Source of the DNA: Folioceros fuciformis
Taxonomy: Eukaryota; Anthocerotophyta; Anthocerotopsida; Anthocerotales
DNA: 64,000 nucleotides
Assembly (NCBI GenBank): GCA_049999805.1
Contig: JBNGIO010006348.1
Coordinates: 448,837 to 512,836 of the forward strand
Direction of reading: 5' to 3'
The notes beneath the pieces are model-generated. The model had not been told where the DNA came from. It did not search any database and was given only the letters and a program-made list of their open reading frames with translations. This document shows positions 57,342 through 64,000 of this stretch, one piece after another. The position numbers and the translations under genes were made by a program. The stretch's first letter is position 1. The number at the start of each line of letters is the position of its first letter.

Positions 57342-58616
57342 ATGGGCTGCAAAACATCCCTAGCGACTGTTGGAAGGCAGCTGGCAAAGAAGACTGAATT
57401 GGGACGCACGCACGGAACAGGCGCGAGCTTCTGCAGTAGTGGAGGCACGGAGAAAGCAGACTGTGTAGTGGTGGGAGCTGGAGTTGTGGGCTTGGCTGTG
57501 GCCCGCCTCATGGCCATGCGAGGCAGGGACGTCCTAGTGCTGGAAGCAGCCCCGAGCATCGGCACCGGCACCAGCTCTCGCAGCAGTGAGGTCATCCATG
57601 CCGGGATATACTACCCTCCAGGCTCCCTCAAGGCCAGACTGTGCGTGGAAGGAAGCCAGGCCATGTACGCCTACTGCCAAGAGCATGGAGTCCCACACAA
57701 GCGCCTCGGCAAGTTGATTGTTGCAACATCCCAGGAGCAAGTCCAGGTCCTGGAGAGACTTCTCAGGACGGGGCAGCAGAACGGGGCGGCGGGCCTGGAG
57801 ATGGTGGGTGCCTCGGCTGCCACGAAGATGGAGCCTGAGCTCCGTTGCGTCCAGGCCTTGTGGTCACCCAACACCGGGATTGTTGACAGCCACGCCCTGA
57901 TGCTGGCCTTCCAGGGAGATGCCGAACGTCTGGGGGCTTCCATCGCTCTCAATTGTGCTGTTGTGGGAGGCAAGGCCAGTCCGGAGGGAATACTACTGCG
58001 GGTGTGCGATACCCTAGCGTTCAAGCTCTCGTCCCCATCATCCTGTCCTCATTTCACTCTATCTGCCAGGACTGTCATCAACTCTGCAGGCTTGCATGCA
58101 CAATCCCTGGCCAAGGCCATCCAGGGAGTCCCTCCTGATTCCATCCCGAACCGCAATTACGCTCGAGGATGCTACTTCAGCCTGACCGGAGCGAGAAGAC
58201 CTCCCTTCTCTCGGCTCATCTACCCGGTCCCCGAAGAAGGCGGGATCGGAGTGCACGTCACCATGGACATGGCTGGGCAGACAAGGTTTGGTCCAGATGT
58301 GGACTGGCTTCCCAGCCCTCCCGACGATGCTGGCAACGTCGAGCAGTTTGACTACTCTGTTGATCCCTCCAGAGCTGAGAGATTCTACGGTGAGATTAGG
58401 AAATACTACCCAGCTCTTCCCAACAGTTGCCTGGTTCCCGACTACGCCGGCATCCGGCCCAAGCTCTCCGGGCCTGGGCAGGGAGCTTCGGATTTCGTAC
58501 TGCAGGCATCCGATGTGCACAAAATTCCTGGGTTGGTGCAACTGTATGGCATCGAGTCTCCAGGCCTGACCGCGTCCTTGGCGATAGCAAGGATTGTAGC
58601 TCAACTTCTGCAGTGA
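57342..58616 (+). CDS. L2HGDH: L-2-hydroxyglutarate dehydrogenase, FAD-dependent, intronless
   Basis: Oxidises L-2-hydroxyglutarate to 2-oxoglutarate in mitochondria, a metabolite-repair role. The single exon shows the FAD dinucleotide-binding motif CVVVGAGVVGLAVARLM with the following acidic LVLEA, then SSRSSEVIHAGIYYP, a DAO-family signature, NSAGLHAQ, GGIGVHVTMDMAGQTRFGPD and a C-terminal LYGIESPGLTASLAIA. Start chosen at ATG 57342, which gives a basic, Ser/Thr-rich presequence suited to mitochondria. The frame stays open upstream to an ATG at 57144, so a longer start or a 5' intron with acceptor near 57255 is possible. The stop is TGA 58614-58616. Only 213 bp separate it from the PLC stop codon on the same strand. 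Lack of introns contrasts with almost every neighbour. Confidence 0.93.
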   Translation: MGCKTSLATVGRQLAKKTELGRTHGTGASFCSSGGTEKADCVVVGAGVVGLAVARLMAMRGRDVLVLEAAPSIGTGTSSRSSEVIHAGIYYPPGSLKARLCVEGSQAMYAYCQEHGVPHKRLGKLIVATSQEQVQVLERLLRTGQQNGAAGLEMVGASAATKMEPELRCVQALWSPNTGIVDSHALMLAFQGDAERLGASIALNCAVVGGKASPEGILLRVCDTLAFKLSSPSSCPHFTLSARTVINSAGLHAQSLAKAIQGVPPDSIPNRNYARGCYFSLTGARRPPFSRLIYPVPEEGGIGVHVTMDMAGQTRFGPDVDWLPSPPDDAGNVEQFDYSVDPSRAERFYGEIRKYYPALPNSCLVPDYAGIRPKLSGPGQGASDFVLQASDVHKIPGLVQLYGIESPGLTASLAIARIVAQLLQ

Positions 58617-59278
58617 CCTATTCCTTCATCAATTTTGCTCCCAACCGCATATGCCGAGAGCACGCAGACACCTGAAGGAAGCGAACAGGTCCCACGTTCC
58701 GAACACGTCGCCCATGATTGCAGCTCCTTGTCCCAGGTTCCACAAGGTTCCAAGCAGAGCGAGGACACTTTTCTGACTCCGAGTTCAAACCAAAGATGAG
58801 TCTGTGGCCCAACTCGGGTTGCCACGGCACTCAAGTCCGACGGAGGATCGGCTGAGCACCCGGCACACCGACGGTCTTCGGGTGGACTTCCTCGATTCGA
58901 GCAACGAGTTGTGAGCACGATAGATGTGCCCAGGTTTTAAAAATTTAATTCTCAGGTGGGATCCGGGCTTCCGGGCGTGACGACAGCAACCGGCGTGGGG
59001 GAGCAGGGCTGAGCAGATCGGTGGCTTTCCTGTACTCGTTTTACACTTAGGCGTCCTCTACTGTGGAGATCTGCAAGAGCATGTTCACCAGCTGCGAGTA
59101 GAGGTCCATCCTGTGCTTCAGCTCGGTGGCGTGGGTGTGTGACGTTGCTGGAACTCGGGTGTCGATTTTTCGGTGATCGGAGGACTCAGTCCTGTCACGG
59201 GCTTTCGATCCTCGGTTTGGTCTCGGAGCTTCAGGTCTAGAGAAATATTCTTGTTGAGAGGCAACATTTTATGAAACA
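58617..59278. other. Spacer between L2HGDH and GMPPA-like genes
   Basis: About 660 bp: 3' UTR of L2HGDH on the left and promoter/5' UTR of the next gene on the right. No gene or clear repeat seen. Confidence 0.45.
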
Positions 59279-61952
59279 ATGGCGCGAGGTAGTGGAAAGG
59301 CGGTTGCTGTTATCATGATTGGGGGACCTACAAAAGGTGCGAACAGAGGATTGGTATTGCAGCAGGCTTTTGTTGACAGTTGATTGATTTCAGCATTGAG
59401 CTTGGACTTTGATTTCATCTGCTGATGCACATCCGTGGATGAATGCTGGGGTGTGCAAGCCTGTGCCAGAAGTTTGCCAATATTAATTGCCGTGTTTTTC
59501 TCCAGCTACATTTGCTCAGAAGCAGGATTTGCCTTTCTGCTTTGTGCAGGCACACGGTTTCGACCCCTTTCTCTCAACCTTGCCAAACCGCTTTTTCCGC
59601 TTGCTGGTCGACCCATGGTGCACCACCCCGTGCTTGCGTGCAAAAACGTACGTTTCCTTTCGGGTATCTGTCTCACAGTTCGTTGGGAGAGAGTGTTGAA
59701 CTGGCAGAGCGATGACTGTGTCCTCCCCCTTTCAGATCCCCAACTTGGTGCACGTTTTCCTCTTAGGGTTCTACGAGGAGAAGGAGTTTGCACAATACGT
59801 CTCAGCCCTTTCCAATGAGCTGCGGCTACCAGTGAGGTGATGGGTTGGAAACAGTGGAAAGCCCTACATGAATTTTTTTTTGTTTGCACATGTCATGTGC
59901 TCTGACATGTATGCGGTTGGCGTCAGGTACTTGCGTGAGGATAGACCAGATGGTTCAGCTGGTGGTCTTTACAAATTCAAAGATCTGATCTTGGAAGACG
60001 ATCCCGTAAGCTTTCATTCTAGCTAGCACGTACTGGCGTTATCTTCTGTAGCGAGCCAGCTGCCTAAGTTTGTGGTGGAAGCAGTTTATGGCAGCTTGCC
60101 TGAAGACCCGTCGGTTATGCTGTGCAGGAGCACATCATTGTTCTGAATTGTGACGTCTGCTGCAGTTTCCCCTTGGCAGACTTGCTTGGTATGTCTTTGT
60201 GGGTTAGCACGGTAGGGCATGGCAAAACATTGGCGTAGATGTGGCGTTGTAGCACGTCTAATCAACACGGCTGTTTCAACAGTGGCACACCGGAAACATG
60301 GGGGCATGGGGACTTTGTTGATAAAGAAGGTCAGTAGCGGCAGGAGCATGTTTCTTTTCGCTCAAGGTGGAGATGAGTGCCTGCTTGCGGCATATTCGCA
60401 CTGGATGATAGTCGTATTTCCCCTGTTCTCTCCCCCGTCGACTGAATCTATCCTTTGCAGGTGTCAGCGGATATAGCAAAAGACTTTGGGGAGCTAGTTC
60501 CTGACCCTGAAACTTGGGAGCTCCTTCATTACACGGAGAAACCAGAGACTCATGTAAGGCATCATGTTCGGGAGGTCCCTTTCTTGTTCATCGTGCTACA
60601 AAACCATGAAGACAACTTTTTGGTACTGCTGTAGGTGAGTGACTACATCAATTGTGGGGTATACATATTTACTCCTGACATCTTCATGGCTATAAGTGAG
60701 GTGGAGAGCTCTCGGAAGACCAAAGGTTAGTCCATCCCTGACGTTGAATCGCAGTGAAAGCCTCAGGATTCCTGATCATTCCCTTCCTCTTTCCATGCAG
60801 CAACTCTGCAACGTGTCTCCAGCTTTGAGGCTCTCCAATCAGCCACGAAGTAAGTGGGATAACTGATTGACAATTAGGTCAAGGTTTTTCTCCAACATGA
60901 CCAAGGGATCTGCTCAATGGTCCCAATGCAGGACAATTCCCACAGGATTTATAAGGCTTGACCAGGACATCCTGACACCGCTCGCTGGCAAAGGAAAACT
61001 CTTCACTTTCCAAACACCGGATTTTTGGGAGCAGATCAAGACCCCAGGGTAAACAGCTCCCGCATTAATCCTTCCTTGTGACTGAACTTCACCTATCGTA
61101 TGCTCCCCTCTAACTCTAAGGCAACTGTTTTCTTCGTACCAGCATGTCCTTGAAGTGTTCTTCCCTGTACTTGGCTCAATATCGACGTGACACACCTGAC
61201 CTCTTGGCCAAAAACGATGATGCAACAATAGTTGGAGACGTATACATCCACCCATCGGCAAAGGTTCATCCGACTTCAAAAGTAAGTCCGTCTCTCTGGT
61301 TCTCTCTCCCAGTGGGCTCCTGCAGGGAGCTTCTCGTGGTACCGCTCCACTCAATCTAACAAGACAGCTATCACCAGATTGGACCGAACGTGTCCATCTC
61401 TGCCAACGTTCGAATCGGTCCAGGAGTAAGACTAGTGAGCTGCATCGTTTTGGACGAAGTCGAGGTGAAGGTGAGCACCATAACACTCCACCCATGTCCG
61501 GGTGCTCAGTATGGCATGTTGGCAATTTTGAGTTCTAGCCTAACATCCTGTGTACCACAGGACCATGCCATTGTCATGCATGCCATCGTTGGGTGGAAAT
61601 CTTCTATTGGGCGCTGGTCACGAGTGCAGGCAAGTTCAGGCCCTTCTTCACACTTCTGCCTTGCTACCCATCGAGATTTCGTTCTCCTGTGTACTTGGCC
61701 GACCCATCACGTTCTCATTGATTGACACTTGCAGGGGGAAGGCGACTACACGGGCAAGCTGGGGATCACAATTTTGGGTTAGTTGCGTATCTCGAATATC
61801 CCATATCCCATGACTTCGTACCGTCACTAATCAGAATCTGTCTGTGTTCAGGCGAGGATGTCACCGTTGAAGATGAGGTGGTGGTAGTCAACAGCATTGT
61901 TCTGCCCCACAAGCTTTTGAACCAGAGCGTGCAGAAAGAGATCATCTTATAG
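59279..61952 (+). CDS. GMPPA-like mannose-1-phosphate guanylyltransferase subunit
   Basis: Homologous to the alpha (regulatory) subunit of GDP-mannose pyrophosphorylase, related to Arabidopsis KJC proteins, which promote VTC1 activity; GDP-mannose feeds cell-wall mannan, glycan and ascorbate synthesis in the cytosol. Start ATG 59279 (MARGSGKAVAVIMIGGPTKG). About fourteen small exons. The nucleotidyltransferase half has GTRFRPLSLNLAKPLFPLAG (about 59550), YLREDRPDGSAGGLY, HIIVLNCDVCC, HGGMGTLL, LLHYTEKPETH and DYINCGVYIFTPDIF. The C-terminal left-handed beta-helix half has IGPNVSISANVRIGPGV (about 61380), HAIVGWKSSIGRWSRVQ and VVVNSIVLPHKLL, ending KEIIL at TAG 61950-61952. The exon at 61561-61629 ends at a GC donor (gcaagt) instead of GT. 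Every family block is present, so it is probably functional. Confidence 0.92.
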
Positions 61953-63095
61953 AACGAGAAACACTTATTTATGAAATTCTTTAATTGAACGAGATTATTT
62001 ATTTGATGGAGCATATTCATCATATCAATCACAATTAATATCTCAATTAAGCTTATTGTTGACCTGAAACTCAGTAGCGTCTTGATGAGGACATTGCCTC
62101 ATATTTTAGTATTACATTAAAAGTTCATGGGTTCTTCAAAATTAATATAGTATCAAAGATAGTCGTTAATTTTTTTTCTTGAAAAAAAGAAAGAAAGTCC
62201 TATTTGAGTCTCAAAGATCTGGAGAACAAACAACCCAATCTGAGGGGTATTAGCTCTTAGAACATCGTTCTCAAAATTATATATTGCTCTTAAAATATTC
62301 TTCTTTAATTTTTTTTAATATTTTTAAAATGTCATAATATAAAATAATAATGAAATAATAAAAGACCTACCTACTAAAGACTATATTGGTTAATATTCTT
62401 TGCAAAGGAATGGATATTTCTTTGCAAAGGAATGGATATGTTTTATTAAAAAAAACTACCACAAAGAAAGAAAGAGATTTATAAAAAACTCTAAGATTTT
62501 GGAGACAATAATTAAAATTTCTTCGTGTCAACCTAACGGGGGTCTTTGGGTTGTTCGTACAACTGTGGAGCCTCGAATCCCAAAATTAGTTGCAGGAGAA
62601 GGACGGATGAAGAGTCGCCACATGATAACCAAAAAATAGAAGTGGACGATTTAAAGTGCGTGTTGTGCCACGAAAGCGGATTGCTCGCAAACATTGCTGT
62701 CCGCGAGGGCCCCGCGGCGCCCTTGTTGCATAGGAGGCTGTAGGTAGTCAGTCGTCTCTGCTTCGTCACCCGAGCTTATGGAAAGAAGCGACACTTCCGT
62801 GCATGGTGTGTACACCTCCCATGGAGACCTGTAGCGTCAGCGGCCGAGGCGTGGAGAGAGCTCGAAGCGGGCGGCGAGCGGATGGCGCACTGACGCCGAG
62901 CTCAGTCTGTTTGGAGATTTGCAAGGTGAAGAATCTGGAGCTGCTGCTGCCGGTGCTGGTGCTGGTGCATCGTCGGACCTGATTTCTGCTGCAGCTCGCG
63001 GGTCCGCGCCGGGGCTGGTCGGAGCAGGGCTTCGCGGGCTGCAATGTGTTGGTAGGTGGTGAATTGGACCTCGGGAGCGCACGGGGTGTGAGGAG
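61953..63095. promoter_or_regulatory. AT-rich spacer and upstream region of the right-edge gene
   Basis: 61953-62530 is strongly AT-rich with homopolymer runs and no gene; it contains a 22-bp tandem duplication. From about 62700 to 63095 it turns GC-rich with GA- and CTG-rich strings, and would be promoter and 5' UTR of the gene starting at 63096. Confidence 0.45.
62396..62439 (+). repeat. 22-bp perfect tandem duplication
   Basis: The phrase ttctttgcaaaggaatggat recurs twice head to tail with a 22-bp period, inside the AT-rich spacer. No function apparent. Confidence 0.85.
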
Positions 63096-64000
63096 ATGGC
63101 GGACGCAGCCCCGGCCAGCCTAGGTGTCTCTCCTGCGCATGCCGGGGGAGGGGAGCTGGGAGATGGAATTGTGGAGGAGGAGGGCCGTGCGGGGAGCCAG
63201 GATCGTGATGGAGGCGTGGAGGAACGGACGCGTGCGGGCTTTGATGCTGCAGGCACGGCCGGGGACGAGGTTACGACGACGCGTGTACTGGTTCAAGAAG
63301 GCCGTGGTTCCGTGTCTGCCGTTACTCGGGAGGAGGACGAGGAGGGGGAGGAGGAGGTTCTTGGTCGGGAAACTGACGCATCGGAGGGGACGGGGTCTGG
63401 GAGGGTTGCGGATGGAGGGAGTTCGAGTGTGCGTCTGAAGGAGACTGTGCTGGAGACGTCTCCTGGAATGGAGGATCAGGTGGAGGTTGGGACGCTGGTT
63501 TGTGGCAAGGGCGGGGACGCAGTGGATGTGGAGTGCGGAATGGTGCAGGAGAGCTTGGACGACGGGGTTCTGTGTACAGGCGCCGCGAGCTTGGTAGACG
63601 GTGGGAGAAGCTTGGGAGATGCTGTGGATGTGGTTGTGGGAGAGGGGGAGGCTGGAGCGAGTGAAGGATTGCGGGGAGCCGTGAAGGGGGAAGGTGAAGT
63701 CGGAGCGGATGTTGTGGACGAGGTGCGGAGAGGGATCGTGGGTGGAAGCAGGACCGGTGGAGGTGGTGGATTCGGTGTCGACGGAAAGGATGGTGGGGAA
63801 GGAAAGGTTTGTGACAGACAGGGGTTGGAGGATGTGTGTTTAGACGAGCAGGAACAGGGCGAAGGTCGGAGTGCGGAGTTTGAGGAGGGAGCCGGACGTT
63901 CGACTGGAGAGTGTGTGGCTACTTTGATTTCGACGACCAGGACGGGGGAACAGAGTGTTGTGCACGGAGGTGGTGGATTCGGTGTTGAGGGAAAGGATGT
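63096..64000 (+). CDS. N-terminal part of a large acidic Gly/Glu/Asp/Val-rich protein; possibly a Toc159-type acidic domain (truncated by the window)
   Basis: Start ATG 63096 in a GGAGATGGC context (MADAAPASLGVSPAHAGG). The frame is open without a stop for 301 codons to the end of the window. Composition is rich in Gly, Glu, Asp and Val, poor in large hydrophobics, and clearly acidic, so it is probably disordered. Short acidic runs (EEDEEGEEE at about codon 85) and two copies of GGGGFGVDGKD / GGGGFGVEGKD spaced by 69 codons suggest a repeat array running off the edge. Such a region resembles the A-domain of the chloroplast import receptors Toc159/Toc132, but the GTPase domain that would prove this lies outside the window. 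Other acidic repeat proteins remain possible. Confidence 0.6.
   Translation, partial: MADAAPASLGVSPAHAGGGELGDGIVEEEGRAGSQDRDGGVEERTRAGFDAAGTAGDEVTTTRVLVQEGRGSVSAVTREEDEEGEEEVLGRETDASEGTGSGRVADGGSSSVRLKETVLETSPGMEDQVEVGTLVCGKGGDAVDVECGMVQESLDDGVLCTGAASLVDGGRSLGDAVDVVVGEGEAGASEGLRGAVKGEGEVGADVVDEVRRGIVGGSRTGGGGGFGVDGKDGGEGKVCDRQGLEDVCLDEQEQGEGRSAEFEEGAGRSTGECVATLISTTRTGEQSVVHGGGGFGVEGKD

Noticed and set aside
62140-62160. Phrase atagtatcaaag, resembling an LTR-element primer-binding site (tRNA-Met complement)
   Set aside because: Too degenerate, and no LTR, polypurine tract or element body is found beside it.
1-64000. CRISPR arrays, rRNA or tRNA genes, bacterial operons
   Set aside because: No regularly spaced direct repeats with unique spacers, no rRNA core sequence and no tRNA cloverleaf was recognised by eye. 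A tRNAscan-type run would be needed to exclude tRNAs fully.

Overview
This is a 64 kb piece of a nuclear genome from a green plant. The genes are multi-exon with GT-AG introns, mostly about 100-400 bp. Several are plant-type: a fused BIO3-BIO1 biotin gene, a HUA1-like CCCH protein, QALGGH-type C2H2 fingers, and an intact block of plant telomere repeats (CCCTAAA) at 315-350. At the left edge is a clear homologue of the ciliary/centriolar-satellite protein CEP131/AZI1. That argues for a lineage with flagellated sperm, so a bryophyte, lycophyte, fern or charophyte rather than a flowering plant. A moss or other bryophyte is my best guess (inference). Five runs of N mark assembly gaps: 1708-1807, 15562-15661, 16278-16377, 27060-27459 and 44156-44255.

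Layout. 0.4-6.1 kb (minus): CEP131-like gene. 7.35-11.3 kb (plus): bifunctional dethiobiotin synthetase/DAPA aminotransferase. 11.5-14.2 kb (minus): intronless six-finger C2H2 protein with an EAR-like motif. 16.4-20.9 kb (plus): HUA1-like CCCH RNA-binding protein whose fifth finger looks broken. 21.3-21.8 kb: weak hypothetical ORF. 23.7-26.3 kb (minus): importin alpha. 27.5-28.9 kb (minus): DUF2064/TIGR04282-type glycosyltransferase-like protein. 29.4-32.8 kb (plus): ARM-repeat protein without a U-box. 33.2-39.0 kb (minus): ABCC/MRP transporter. 40.0-43.1 kb (plus): RED/SMU2 splicing factor. 43-54 kb: gene-poor, repeat-rich island with tandem duplications, a decayed gag-protease retroelement and two decayed coding blocks of unknown family. 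55.0-57.1 kb (plus): PLC-like phosphodiesterase. 57.3-58.6 kb (plus): intronless L-2-hydroxyglutarate dehydrogenase. 59.3-62.0 kb (plus): GMPPA-like GDP-mannose pyrophosphorylase subunit. 63.1 kb to the end: start of a long acidic, Gly/Glu-rich protein with a 207-bp in-frame repeat, possibly a Toc159-type acidic domain.

The genes are mostly unrelated housekeeping loci, not a pathway cluster. Several pairs are divergent and may share promoter regions: CEP131/BIO, C2H2/CCCH, DUF2064/ARM and ABCC/RED. The most unusual items are the plant CEP131 gene, the damaged HUA1 finger, the plant DUF2064 gene, the intronless L2HGDH gene close behind its neighbour, the decayed family carrying a ParB-like DGNH motif, and the 69-codon repeat at the right edge. 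Splice sites were placed by eye from GT/AG signals, phase and protein continuity; terminal exons are the least certain.
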